From NCBI GenBank assembly GCA_014526335.1, contig JACTAT010000341.1, forward strand, positions 648,433 through 712,432: a stretch of 64,000 bases of DNA, in the 5' to 3' direction. The notes beneath the pieces were generated by a model. It made no database searches. It worked only from the letters and a program-made list of their open reading frames with translations, and was not told the origin of the DNA. Positions 1 through 11,416 of this stretch are shown one piece after another (positions within the stretch are counted from its first letter, which is position 1; the number at the start of each line of letters is the position of its first letter). The translations under genes were made by a program, and so were the position numbers. The stretch is from Chrysaora quinquecirrha. Lineage: Eukaryota > Cnidaria > Scyphozoa > Semaeostomeae > Pelagiidae.

Positions 1-2100
1 TATGAGCACTCATATATCCTTAATTAATAGCTTCCAATATACTTTTGTAATTAATTAATAAAAAATTTTATGTATTAGAATTTAGCAATAATTTGTAATT
101 GGTTAGGGGCCATCTCGGCCTATACACCATTATTGAAAAAAATATGGTGTAGATTCTTGCTAAACTCATGCAAAGATTTATAATTTTTGTTTCTGTTAAA
201 GTCTTGTAAGAATTCAATATTCTTTCTTTCACATTCCCTTAATATGTAAATGCCAGTTCAAAAATTTGGATATCATAAAAATCCTAGAAACTGTGGATAA
301 ATAATTATTTAAGGCAGCAAAATAGTCAGTATTATTCTTCTTTTATACACGTCTATTTCTCTTCCCTGCATATTATTTTGTAGATGTATGAAATGCCTGC
401 TTACACTATTTATGTGTGGAAAACTAGGTTGAAAATCTAATTTAACAAAAATATAATTAATTCTACTTTCTTACTCTCTATTATTTGTTGTATTTTGTTT
501 CCTTGCATTAGGTTTCATCATCAAGAGTAAAAAACATTCCTTTTACAAAGGTTTGTCTTGCTATGAAGTAGCCTGCAAGTGTTGGTCTAGCTACATTTGA
601 ACAAAAGGGTATTTCGTTAAAAAATATAGACAACATATTTTGTGAAATTTCGAATCCAGTATTAGCATTGATTATTTCTAAATATTTCTTTGCTACTTCT
701 ACTTTGTTACTTAAGAATACAGGGAAAGCAAAAACAGGGGACTTTCTCAGAATTTGGTGCAACACCTAAAAATTTTTATCAGTGTTATCACACCATCGAT
801 GCAATGAGTTGAAGATTTTCTCTGAAAGCCATTGAGTGAAGATGTTGAATTTTAATTTCAGTTTTGCTTCATTTTATTAAGAGTACTGAACAGTAAAAAA
901 GATTCTGCAATATTTGACAAGCATGAGTTCATTGTAAGTAGTATTGTATCAGTGCCTTTGCACATAAGTTGCATTCCCTATTTTCTAACAATTGAATGAA
1001 AGGGCTTTTACAGCGAATTCTACAACAACTAATCTCTTGTGATCTTTGGAAGTTAGCAGACAGGGAAAAAACAAATTTCTATCTTTCATAATATATTTCA
1101 TATCAAGATAACTAACATATATGACAACCTTAGCATCATGAGCAGGCACATCTCATGACAAAGCCTGTTACAGCCATGAATAACATAACACCACAAAGCA
1201 CTGTAGTTTACTGTTATTTTCTACTGAAACTAATGCAACTCCAGGATAACATTAATAATGCTTGCAAATACATGTTGGAAGTACAAACAAAACAACAATG
1301 TCAACATAACATGACAGATAGCCCCTATTCTATAATCCTTAGGCAGACCAAAAGAAACACCTCAGCATGCAAGGCCATTGAACTAAAATTTAAAAGACTG
1401 GAACAACAACTCTGTTGCTCTGTCTTGTGTCCAAAGATGGCTGCCATGGACCAAGTGCTTGTTCTTATGCACGTGAGGCCGGAACAAAAGGTTCAGTACG
1501 GAAAAAATGGGAAATTTTCCGTGCAAGAAGGGTTTGAAGCAAAAAATGACAACCAAGAAAAAATATCTTTTAGAAATGAAACAACACAGATTTAGGACTA
1601 ATTTTAAGTCCATTTAAACTAGGAATTATTGATCTAAATTGCGATTCATTAAACAACTTTTCACTATGCTGCAATCAAAATATCACCCCAGCCATTAAAT
1701 TTGAGAAGGAAATCACTAATGAAATTTGATGATAACTTTTAAGGGCATAGTTTTACATAATAATAAGGCAAAATATATTTAGAATTAAACTATTGAGTCA
1801 AAATCTTTGATGATTATATTGTCACCTGCGAATTCTGCCAGATGAATTCTGCCCAATTTAGAGGATACCACATACACAATAATTTACATCTGTTTATTCA
1901 ATTCAAATGCTCTTTCGTAATTTTGTTTCTTTTGTTCCAACAAAATTTAACTTGAATGAATTTCCTGATAAGTCCTTCTATCTCTTCACCTTGTTTGATC
2001 TCACTTGAGCACAGGCCTAAGCTTTTGCTTACTGCAGCTACATCCCAGCAGTGTCTTGTTGATTTAAAAAATCCAATTCCAGTTCCAGATGCACGTTTGT
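1..2100. other. Intergenic, no recognisable gene
   Basis: AT-rich sequence with scattered short open frames. The only one that looks faintly protein-like is on the minus strand at 508-765 (85 codons, containing SNKVEVAKKYLEI and ending FFTLDDET before its stop). It could be the C-terminal remnant of a transposase, but I recognise no family. The plus-strand frame at 1155-1595 has no domain-like composition. Nothing else is supported here. Confidence 0.5.
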
Positions 2101-3175
2101 GGGCAATGGTAAGATGCCATTAGAGGTGGCCAAGACATTCAGATGATGACGAGCCACATATACATTTAGAGGGATTTATAATAATGCCATATTCAGAGAG
2201 TCGTTTGAAAAGCAGTTTGAGATGCTGAAGGTTCAGAAGTGCTGGCAATTAGTAAGTCATCAATATATGTATAGATAAAGTTGATTACTTGTAAAACTTG
2301 ATGGATAAAACGTTAAACTGTTTGGGCTGCATTGCAAAGACCGAATGGCATGCAAATGAATTTAAATAGTCCAAATTAGAAGTGTTGTGATAGCTAACTT
2401 AAGGATGTCCTCAGCGTCACGAGAATTTGATGGTAAGCTCGAACAAGGTCATTTTTGTGAAAATTAAATTGCCATGAAGTGAAGTGGTAAAATCCTGGAT
2501 ATCAGGAATTGGATAGTGATCATGAATAGAAATATAATTCAGTGCTCGAGAATCACCACAAGGCCTCCAGTCACCTGGTAGTGGTTTAGGTACCATGTGA
2601 AGTGGAGATGACCAACTGCTGTAAGATGGGCAAGTAATACCAAGTTGCAGCAGAGGATAGGATTCTCTTTTAGCAATTGCTAACGGATCTGGAGCAAGGC
2701 GGGAGGACAACTCAGATGGGTGGGCCACAAGTAGATATGTGTTGTGTGGCATTTTGTTTAACGTCAGATTCTTGATAATGTGGCCCTGTGATAGAAGGAA
2801 ATTTCTGCAAAATATTGCAGGAATGGCAAATTAGGTGGTGTTGATGTGACAGAACTATGTATACCTTGTATTCTCAAACGAATATTAGAATCCAGCAATT
2901 GACGTTCATGTACACCTACTGTGAGACCAAAAAGAAAAAGAAAATCAGCTCCAAGTATAGTAATAGGAACGTCGGCAATAATGAATATCAATCAAAATGT
3001 GCGGCAAAGCTGTGATGAAGAGTTATAGATCGTTCAGTGTATGTCGAGATGGAAGATTCATTGACGCTTTGAGTTTGAAATGTGATGAATTATTGCTGCA
3101 TTTATGAGTAGAAGACGGTGGAAGGACACTGACATTGGCACCTGTGTTGACCGAAACATGTTCCAGTTTGTTAAT
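2100..3175 (-). pseudogene. Ty3/gypsy protease and reverse transcriptase remnant
   Basis: On the minus strand, about 3175 down to 3000 encodes a retropepsin-like active site reading V-N-T-G-A-N-V-S-V-L-P, where the catalytic Asp of D-T-G-A has become Asn. About 2990-2764 carries the second protease signature (ADVPITILGADFL). The start of the RT palm follows at 2752-2417, with SSWSSPLHMVPKP, WRPCGDSRALN and YPIPDIQDF. RT continues in shifted frames down to about 2110, where MPFGLCNAAQTV and YIDDLL, the RT active-site box, are readable. Order and motifs are those of Ty3/gypsy pol. Several frameshifts and stops make it dead, and I could not see an LTR or integrase. It differs from the gypsy fragments at 38.8-39.5 kb and 62-64 kb. 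Confidence 0.85.
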
Positions 3176-3588
3176 TGGTGATGTAGAAAAGTATTAGCAT
3201 GAGGTGAATCTGTATTATTCTAACCTAATAAATATAAAATAAAGTTTTAATTATCTCACCAAAATCTTGCGCTGTGTAGAAATCACTTAACTCATAATTT
3301 CCTGTGCGCTAGTATATTGTTCAAGAGATAAACAGGCTGCTGCATCTTCTTTAAACAATAAAATCTTGACGAATCACAGGAGCACAGTAATAATGCATGC
3401 CAATAGTCTAAGTCTAAGATTCTGTTTCCGGATATTGTGAAGGGAAGACGTGTTTTGAATTGCTCTTGGTTTTATGTTAAAATTTAATATGTTGTAAGGA
3501 AAATGTTAGTATACAGTGGATTTTTTTTACGGAATTTTATCCTGTCCAGACCAAGTTGGCTTATTTTTGTTTAAAATGATAAAATGAA

Positions 3589-5545
3589 ATGAGTCTCTAT
3601 CAAGTAAATGAAAAAAGTATGTGTATCATGATTAACGTTCCAGCCGAAGATATAAGCTCATGGATTGCACTGTTTAAAGAAAGGTACCTAGACTTTCTCC
3701 AAAGAAACGACGGATTCCTCGTCCAGTTTAGAAATGATGATGCAAAGAAGGCAACAATTATTTCAATCTTCGACAATTACTCATTAAAGAAATCAAAGAA
3801 AGCTGTTCTGACACTATCAATATTCTCCACAGGAACAATTATGGCACAAAGCCAAAAAACGTTCTTGAAGGTATGGAAAACATTAGAAATTAATAAATTA
3901 TTAGAAATGAAAAAAGGCAAGTTAGAAACTAATGATTCAATTGATTCTTTGATTGAAATTTTACGTAAAAATGATCTGAATATGGCTTCAACCATTGCTC
4001 AGTATCTCCCGCTTCCAGACAGTGATTGCGATGACGAGCCAATAGAGATAACCGACCTTAAACTTAAGAAGTCAGAGAAAGCAGGAAATAACAGTAATGA
4101 TCTCAAAGAAATACTTGATCGTTTGGTTAGCCTAGAAGCTGATCATAAAAATCTCAAAAGCACTGTTTCTATTTTGACATGGGACCTTTCTGAGTGTGCA
4201 ATAGAAATTCTAGAATTTAAAAATGATAACAACGCGCTGCGTGGCTCTATCACTGCTATGAAAAATCAAAATAAAGATTCTGAACACATGAATAACAGCA
4301 ATGAAGAAAATAACAGTAAAATAACGTCTCTCCAAAAGAAACTGAGTGAAATGAAGTCATCCGTTAATAACCTCCAAAAAGAGCACAACAATCTTAATCA
4401 AAACTACGCTAATTTTGTGGAAAGTTACAATGATGTTATTATGCGCGAAAAAACGGGCATACGTCTATCAAAAAAACAAATCTGCGCTATCCAACAAGAC
4501 GTGCTTTTTATGCAAGGAAATGTAGAGAAACTTCAGTTAATCTTCGAATCCTTAAAAAATAAAGTTCACGATAAGTTGAATCATATGAGTCAGGTCGTTA
4601 ACAGACCACCACTTATACAGCCACGCCTAACGCAAACACTCAGTCTCCTCAAAATGCCTCACACCCTGAATTACACAGAAATAATAAAACTTCCAAAGAT
4701 GCCGAAACTTGCTCGAGGCAACAGGTGTCATTGCCCAATCAATATTACTCAACCCAAGCTAGAAATAGCTCTGCAGACAGACAGGTTGTTCTTGGTGACA
4801 AGAAAATGCTGATAATCGGTGACTCGATTCAAAAATTCATAAAAACAATGCGTTTTGACAAAGCAGGCTCCACTTTCAATAAAACAATAAGAGGGGCAAA
4901 ATTAATGACATCTCTAACTACATCTCTAACATTACTCATAGCAAATTAGAAACAATCGTGCTCAATGTGGGAACAAACAATCTAGCTGAAGACTCGGTCT
5001 CTGAGATCATAGATAAATTCGAAATCCTAATCAAGCAAATGAAAGAAAAGTTTCCCCTTGCTAAGATATTCATCTCCCAAATCATTGCACGTGAAAGACA
5101 TTATGGTTCAAACAGGAATGGTTCTGAATTAAACGAAATAAACAAACACCTAAAGAACCTTTCGCGTATATATGGTGTCTATGTGATCGATAATGATAAT
5201 ATCTGCGACCCCATCTACAGATATGATGGGTTACATTTGAATCATAAAGGTACGGCAAAATTGATCCTAAACATCAAAGCAAACTGCTTGCCCGATAGCG
5301 AAAGATACTTGAAACAACAGCCAGATAATCAATACAACAGAACCAACACTGCAAGATCTAAGCAGAAACAGCAACAGCAACACCCTCAGCAACACGAGCA
5401 GAGACAGCCAACAGAGCAACAACAGCAACTCAAACAGCAACAACAACAACAACAAACATCATCTGAAAAAGAACCTATCTCAACTTCCAAGATTTTACAA
5501 GAAAATATTGGTTTGTGTGAGTACGTAAATCGAACGTCATATTAA
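3589..5545 (+). pseudogene. LINE ORF1 with coiled coil, SGNH hydrolase and Gln-rich tail
   Basis: Three overlapping frames (3589-4812, 4725-4949, 4958-5545) form one ORF1 broken by indels near 4800 and 4950. The first ~100 residues resemble a small N-terminal domain seen in other LINE ORF1s (GTIMAQSQ, then a W). Residues ~135-330 are heptad-rich coiled coil (KITSLQKKLSEMKSSVNNL). From about 4803 an SGNH/GDSL esterase fold follows with all blocks visible: Gly-Asp-Ser (LIIGDSI), the Gly-x-Asn block (LNVGTNNL) and the Asp-x-x-His block (DGLHLN). The C-terminus (5340-5460) is a CAA/CAG-rich polyglutamine stretch. ORF1 esterase domains are known from CR1/L2-clade LINEs and are thought to act in lipid binding or RNP formation. 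The polyQ tail is probably repeat drift in a dead copy. Confidence 0.82.
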
Positions 5546-5868
5546 CCGAATTGGCTCCCTGCACAAAATATGTATCAACCACTGCCTCAACCACAACAAC
5601 AGCAAGGATTCGTTTGGCCTTACAATCATTATAATCTTCAGAGATACCCATTAATACCCATTTTTCCTTCGTGGCCCAATTGGAATAGAAACTGTAACTA
5701 TGGACCAATATATTAACAAGCTGATTCTTAATAATTATATAACACACATTGATACTTAAGTTATTTCTAACCATAGTAATAAGAGAAAACTATGCCTATG
5801 ACACAGTCATAGGAGTTTTCTCTTATGACTATGCTCCAAATAAAAGGTAATTATAGACCCCATCTAGA

Positions 5869-6420
5869 GACTAAGTAAAAGGAATGTTGCAAAGTTTGTT
5901 GAAATATTAGATAGAACTGAGTGGAGTTCTCTATACTCTTCAAAAAATGCTAGTTTTTGTGCAACTCACTTTAGTGACATTATAAGTAATGCATATGAAA
6001 GATCCTTCCCTTTAAAATTGATTTCGAAAAAGAGAATCAAGGACAAACCGTGGATATCAATATCTTTAAAAAAATGCATTAACAAAAAAAATTAATTTGT
6101 TTTGCGCATATACAAAAGAGCATAGCTCCAAAAATAAAGAAAAATATACAAAATACCGAAATATCCTTGTTTCGTGTATTAGACAATCTAAGAAATCCTA
6201 CTTCAAAGAGCTATTCCATAATAAATCTACCCAAATTACGAAAATGTGGGCGGTTCTGGGTAAAATTTTGAACCCAAAAAAGAAATCTCAGCCAACATCT
6301 GTTAAAGAAATTATTTATGATGGAAAGTGCTTCAAAGATGATACTGATATTGCAAATGCTTTGAATTCACATTTCTGCAACATCGGTAATAAAAATTTCT
6401 ACTCAGAACAGAATCCTTAA
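5869..6420 (+). pseudogene. LINE ORF2 fragment (endonuclease-RT linker)
   Basis: A Lys-rich stretch of the kind that links the APE endonuclease to the RT in CR1-like ORF2. It shows KPWISISLKK, a basic helix (SKNKEKYTKYRNIL), MWAVLGKILNP and then ALNSHFCNIG just before the frame stops at 6420. Copy B keeps the equivalent region at about 34640-35000 (MWRAVTGY and then a readable AFNDHFVTIGP). No RT motif follows; the 3' untranslated tail begins soon after, so the fragment ends at a deletion. Confidence 0.72.
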
Positions 6421-6988
6421 AATCATTCACTTCAAAGATAATAGATACTCCACAAATAACTTACATAAAGAACTAAATGTTATCAAAATCAACGTAACCT
6501 TGCTTGTAGTATCTCTAATTTTTTATTTCTCTATTATTACAACTTTTTTGGGTCGCACAGAATATGTATTTTTTATATTAACTTTAATTTTTTGTATTCT
6601 GTGAATTTGAAATTGAAAATTGAAATTGTAAGTAATAACAACCAATCTGATTTCAGATTTCATCTGCTATAATCAACTGAGTGTGGAGCATCCTAAGTCA
6701 GGGCAACTCTGAGCTGAGAGGGTTTTTTTCGGAGCTCAGGATGACTGGATGATGGTCTGAGGAGACAGTTGCATTGAGCCATCTTCTGTGTAGAGCAGCT
6801 GCGAGCTAATTCTCATTCCATTCCACTGGGCCTGAGTTCTTTTTATTCTTTTTTATTAGGATAGAGTTTAGGATAGGGCATAAAACTGAAAATATCATCT
6901 TGCAAATGGCTGAGCCTAGGTTAGGCCTACTATGGTTAGTTACTTCTACTCTGCTTCTTTAGCTAACTTTTGTTGATGATCTGGTGAA

Positions 6989-7240
6989 ATGGCAATTACA
7001 AGTCAATGGGATGATGGAATCAATGTTACTGCATTTTTCGATTTTTATGGAGTGAAAAAATCCAAAACTCTAGCACAAGAAAGATCATGTCAAAGAAAGG
7101 GTTGTAAATTCGCAACATCATATAGAAATCAATGACATTTTCATTGCAAACACTGTGACTATTCTATAAAGGGATTTGATGAGAAGCGAATGAAAGCTCA
7201 TATAAATCATAAACACAAGAATGAGCCTAATAAAAACTAG
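6989..7240 (+). pseudogene. Small zinc-finger ORF with one internal stop
   Basis: From ATG 6989 to TAG 7240 a frame of 84 codons contains one internal TGA. It reads MAITSQWDDG at the start, then a Cys pair (SCQRKGCKF), then after the stop CKHCDYS followed by MKAHINHKH, a classical Cys2-His2-like finger. The layout suggests the N-terminal DNA-binding domain of a transposase or a small TE accessory protein. The rest of the protein is not found downstream. The element it came from is unknown. Confidence 0.45.
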
Positions 7241-7887
7241 AAACTATCAGCAAAAAAATCCCATCATCTCACGGGTTTGTTCCTGCCATATCATCAGATC
7301 AGTAGCCTACGCATAGCCTCAGAACTTTCCTTAGGTCAAGTGTAGAGTCTGCAAATCAAAGTCGAAAAGCTTGTTCACGCCTCGTTTCCATTTCCAAAAC
7401 TTTCAGTTTCTATCGTATTTCAATTGAATTTCGACCAATGATAATCATTTACCAACTTTTTGGTAACCAGCTCGAATACTGATTGATAATTGAAACAAAT
7501 GTTAGCATCCTTTGTCTCGATGTACCATGCAGCTCAACTTGACAAATCGTTCTTCACTTTTTCAAATGTCCAAGATGGCGGTATCTAAATACTGAGCTGT
7601 AGCTGGGCACAAAATCGGCTGGATGCTGCAATTAAGGGATCTGTTTTTGAAGTTTTTAATAGCTTCTTCGAATGACCTTTGGCTTTCTTGCTTAAGGAAG
7701 AATGCATAGAATTCGAAAAAGTAAAGCTTTTGGGGTTTGAAGAGGCATAGGACAAATGCAAGTTGAAGAGGATAGACTAGCTAGGTATTGCATGGACCCT
7801 TCTATAAGTCGAGTACGACTTTGTTAACCAAATCGAAAAGAGAATAGACAGATCATTCGCTAGAAAAATTAGGCCTTTTTTCCTGTC
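7241..7887. other. No recognisable gene
   Basis: No convincing coding frame, repeat boundary or RNA gene. A CCAAGATGGCGG-type (YY1-like) motif lies near 7567; similar AAGATGGC motifs recur in the Academ inverted repeats just downstream, so it may be repeat-derived. Confidence 0.4.
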
Positions 7888-8148
7888 AAAGTTTTCTCTT
7901 CAGATTCCATATCTAGAAACATATTTGAACAGATTAAGACTTGGGGAATGTTGAAATTTGCCCTAAATTTCAAGATGGCAGACTTTTTCAAATTGGCGGA
8001 TTTTTCACATATTATTCCTATATTTTGGGGATATGAAATTTTTAAACAAGCTTGTTTTGTACAAAAGAGTTTTGCTAGATCAAAGGAATGCTTCTGAAAT
8101 TGTAACTGGTCACAAAAAGATAAAAATGGCAATGTTTGTTAAGGTCGC
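7888..8148 (+). repeat. Left long inverted repeat of the Academ element
   Basis: Begins AAAGTTTTCTCTTCAGATT and runs about 260 bp to TTAAGGTCGC. It is the imperfect reverse complement of 14703-14962. The outer ~190 bp match closely (shared GCCCTAAATTTCAAGATGGC, TTTTGGGGATATGAA, GTACAAAAGAGTTTT), then similarity weakens and returns at the inner AAGGTCGC. Several substitutions show that the insertion is not recent. Confidence 0.85.
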
Positions 8149-8698
8149 ATAACATGATCTATCAACGGACTACCTTGACCTGTCCTTAACACTTGAGTTT
8201 GTTTACATAAGTAGCTAAGAATAGATGGAAAATGCTATTTTGGAAGTTACAAATTAAACTCGAGCTTTGAAACGGAGCTAGCAGTAACATGTGGTCCTAA
8301 CTCTTAATTTAATATAGTAGCTTCAAAGTCTGTTTGTGAAGTTGGTATGAGGTTCATTTTGCTTTTTGAAAATTTCTGATTTGGACGCCAGTAGGACATA
8401 ATCAGGAGGAAGCAGGCCATGCAGATGTAAGTTATAAATTATCATTTCCATCACATCTTTAGTTTACATCAAATAGCTTCACATATCAAGGTTTTTAATG
8501 CTAGTCCAGTGAAATTGAAATAATTTTAAGAACTTTTTTGTACTATAAACTGGTGAAAAATTTAGTATCTTTTAGTGCCAGGACTGGAGCTAAGTTTCTT
8601 ATAAAAACGTGCATCTTCATGTCACATTAAGCACTAACTATATTAAGATGTAATAATGTTAAAAGTGTTTATTGTATTATGTTACAGTAATTGGAACT

Positions 8699-9293
8699 AT
8701 GTCAGCAAATCCCTATCTGCAAATTGATGATCCTGGAACTCTGTGTTGTATGTTGTGTGATTTGTTTATTGCCAGCAAGGACAAAAAGGCAATCCAAGCA
8801 GAAGCTTTTGATTCTATTGAATGCGGATCTTTGGTCGAAGAGTGATAATAGAGTTTGTGTGGAACACCCTTATAAGGCATTTCATGAGGCATTATCGAGG
8901 CTACCCCAAAGGTTCAAAGACACATTATATAGTCATAAAGGGTGCGCAGTTTCATTCAGAAGTAGGTTAAAGACAAAGGAGCTGCAGTCAACAAGGCTCA
9001 AGGACAGTGATGACACAAATGATGATGAGGAAGCCCATAAAAGTGACTGGGTTGACGAATCTTTAATGTTTAATAGTGGTAAGAAAAGAGCTAAAATATC
9101 ACAGGAAAAGAGAACAGAAAAATCTTGTTCTATTTGTAATGATGATGCATTGCCATACAATGATGGGGGACTGGCACGTTGTTCAGAAGAATCACATACC
9201 GTCAACTCGGGTAACATTGATAAGGAGGATAACATTGATAATTTTTCAAAATGCAACAGAAAACCGATATTAATAGCGTTTATTGCCACTTAG
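8699..9293 (+). pseudogene. Academ N-terminal Cys-rich segment
   Basis: From ATG 8699 the frame reads MSANPYLQIDDPG, then the Cys cluster LCCMLCDLF. A frameshift near 8840 moves the coding signal to the other frame: HPYKAFHEALSRLPQ, SHKGCAVSFRSRL, an acidic stretch, then KSCSICNDD near 9120. Cys pairs followed by a His-x-x-Cys close to a Ser-Phe-Arg motif suggest a zinc-binding domain. Academ proteins are reported to carry a Cys-rich zinc finger at the N-terminus. A good splice acceptor (TTACAG) ends at 8687, so an upstream exon is possible. It is the presumed start of the protein continued at 11417. Confidence 0.5.
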
Positions 9294-9464
9294 ATACTGT
9301 CAAGCATTAGGAAACGTAAAACAAAGTAATTTTCAAACGTAAAACGTAAAACAGAGTAATTTTTCAAACTTAAAACAACTTAATTTTTAAAAAGCAACAG
9401 AAAGCAGATATTAACAGCGTTTATCACCACTAAACTACATAAAAGCATTAGGAAACGTAAACAA
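9252..9464 (+). repeat. Local tandem duplication
   Basis: Two diverged copies of about 70 bp (9252-9320 and about 9395-9464) share GCAACAGAAA, GCGTTTAT and AAGCATTAGGAAACGTAAA, with GTAAAAC-rich short repeats between them. It lies between the Academ N-terminal segment and the pogo-like gene and may mark an old junction. Confidence 0.6.
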
Positions 9465-9519
9465 ATTTTACAAAAAGGAGATCAAACAAAATGCCATCTT
9501 TTAACTATTTTAAACAACG

Positions 9520-10925
9520 TCAGTCATTTTTACTGCAACAGTAGGCTGTTGCTTCTACATCATTCAAGCAAAATGAATGAGACCATTTATCACATTGATC
9601 ACAGCCTTCCCAAAGGATTTCATCCGCATCGCAAGGAGGGTCTTCTTCAAAGCAAATGCAACAGTTATCGAATTCATCGACCTCTAATTCATCAGAAGAA
9701 ATATCGGGCTGTGCCTCAGCAGCTTTTCTCTTTTGCCAGAGTTTTGCTCGATATCCTTTGGGCTGATTGGCTTTCCTGCTGGGACCTTTGGTCCACGTTT
9801 CTGGCGTGCACGTTTTTCACCTGTTCCAAGGTGTTGCTTTAGCAGGTCAGTCACACTTTCACCAAATCGGTGGGAAATATTTTCGTTGGATGTTTCATCT
9901 GGTGGGAGCTGTTTCAAAACCTTCTCCCCATCTAAGGGATATTTTCCAGTTCCTTGGAAACCGCCAATCAAATTTTCTTTCCTAAGACCTCTATAGAGAC
10001 GTTTTAGTAAGAGTGGAAAAGACTCCTTTGGGAGCACGCCACGAACATGGCTCTCCTTTCACCACTCCTCCAGAATACCACGCCAGACACATTTTGCAGG
10101 GCCAAATACCACAACCTCCAATGGCTGGAGTAAGTGTGTGGCATTTGGCAAAAGGCTAATAAATGAGATGCTATTCTCCTCGCAAGCCTCTACCACATCT
10201 AAACTAAAGTGGGATGCAAGGTTGTCTACTATGAGCACTTTGGAGCCTTGTAATTCCTTAACATGAGGTAGGAATATCTCGAAGAACCATTTTTCATATG
10301 TTCTTTCATCGAACCAGCCCAAAGGCATGACATCGTAACAAGAGCCTGCAGGTCCGTTTTCGGTCCAACCCCTATACAAGTTCTTTGCCTGGTAGACAAC
10401 GAACGGAGGGAGCATTGCGCCATCAGCTGAACCACAAAACATTACACTGACTGTGGATTTTGAATGATCGATTTTTCGTTCCACTCTCCATAGTTGAATA
10501 TACAAGCAGGGCTAACACCGTCAATGCTTTAACCCTTGCCCTTGAAACTTTGGCCCTTGATGCTTTAACATTAGCACAAATCTGTTTCGTCAGTTTGTTT
10601 CGTTTAGTGAAATTAAACAACCAATCTTTACTGGGCCAATTATTACACAGCGACCCCAGGTCGATAAACCTCGCGCAACTTGTCGATGACAGTTTTGCTG
10701 CCAGGATTGTCTGTCATATTTGTCTCATCGTAGTTGAATATACAAGCAGGGCTAACACCGTCAATGATAACTTCCCCAAGGTTTTGGAAGAAATCTTTAA
10801 CCCTTGCCCTTGAAACTTTGGCCCTTGATGCTTTAATATTAGCACAAATCTGTTTCGTCAGTTTGTTTCGTTTAGTGAAATTAAACAACCAATCTTCAAA
10901 AAAAATCATAGTAGTTCGGACCCTA
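9520..10925 (-). pseudogene. Pogo-like DDE transposase with C-terminal PHD finger
   Basis: Minus strand. Near 10900-10640: LTKQICANIKASRAKVSRA, then the first catalytic Asp box CIFNYDETNMTDNPGS. At 10505-10059: VMFCGSADGAMLPPFVVY, the second Asp box LIVDNLASHFS and LPNATHLLQPLEV. At 10037-9684 the downstream GFQGTGKYPL region follows. This order is typical of pfam DDE_1 (pogo/Tigger) proteins. After a frameshift near 9690 the protein continues to a stop at 9520-9522, ending in a zinc finger: NCCICF, CDQCDKWSHSFC and CC, a Cys4-His-Cys3-like PHD pattern. The frame is broken several times and a middle segment is duplicated. TIRs were not found. It is antisense inside the Academ copy. Confidence 0.8.
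10492..10896. repeat. Imperfect internal duplication in the pogo-like gene
   Basis: 10492-10628 and 10732-10896 are near-identical direct copies, both starting AGTTGAATATACAAGCAGGG and ending AACAACCAATCTT. The second copy holds about 29 extra bases after CCGTCAATG that the first lacks. The duplication repeats the segment just before and including the first catalytic Asp and so destroys the transposase reading frame. Confidence 0.85.
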
Positions 10926-11416
10926 GCTGCATCGCAATAGAAATTACGAGCATTCTTCGTAATTTAAGGTTTGAAATGACAAAAATAAGCGTAAGTGACC
11001 GAGAACATGATGCTTTTATTCTAAAAGTAACGCTGAACACATCAGAAGAAAAATTAATGCACAAAACGGTTAAGACTCAAAGTCAAAATATCAGTTTTGC
11101 GTTTTCATGACGTCACACACATTTCGAATCGTAATAACTTCTGAGTATTAAGCCAAATCGAATTGGTGTTTTATAATTTTTTGCTCCATTTGAGATGTTT
11201 TTTGTTTCCGTCAATATCATTAAAAACACAAAATTCAAATGTCAGATTTTCACTGACTGTAACTTTTCTATGTCATCGATGACGAAACAACCATTGATTT
11301 GCAAGAATGTTTCCGAGTCTTAAAATGACCACCCACCACCAAAGAGTCCAAACCTACTTTAAAATTCCGGTTACCCAGTTTGCTAGAAAGTTGCGAAAAA
11401 TTCCCTGCCAATATTT

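Larger units (their letters stand above)
3589..6632 (+). mobile_element. CR1/L2-type LINE, copy A, internally deleted
   Basis: A non-LTR retrotransposon copy in plus orientation. It keeps ORF1 (coiled coil plus SGNH hydrolase), then jumps to the segment of ORF2 between endonuclease and RT, and ends in a 3' tail of GAAATTGAAAATTGAAATTG type near 6632. Most of the endonuclease and all RT palm motifs are missing, so an internal deletion of about 2-3 kb is inferred from comparison with copies B and C in this window. The 5' boundary is not visible; I start at the first ORF1 codon. Confidence 0.75.

Noticed and set aside
1155..1595. 146-codon plus-strand frame
   Set aside because: No domain, overlaps an antisense frame of similar quality and has random-like composition.
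5267..5455. Leucine-rich minus-strand frame
   Set aside because: Antisense shadow of the CAA/CAG-rich tail of LINE ORF1; poly-Leu is produced by the repeat.
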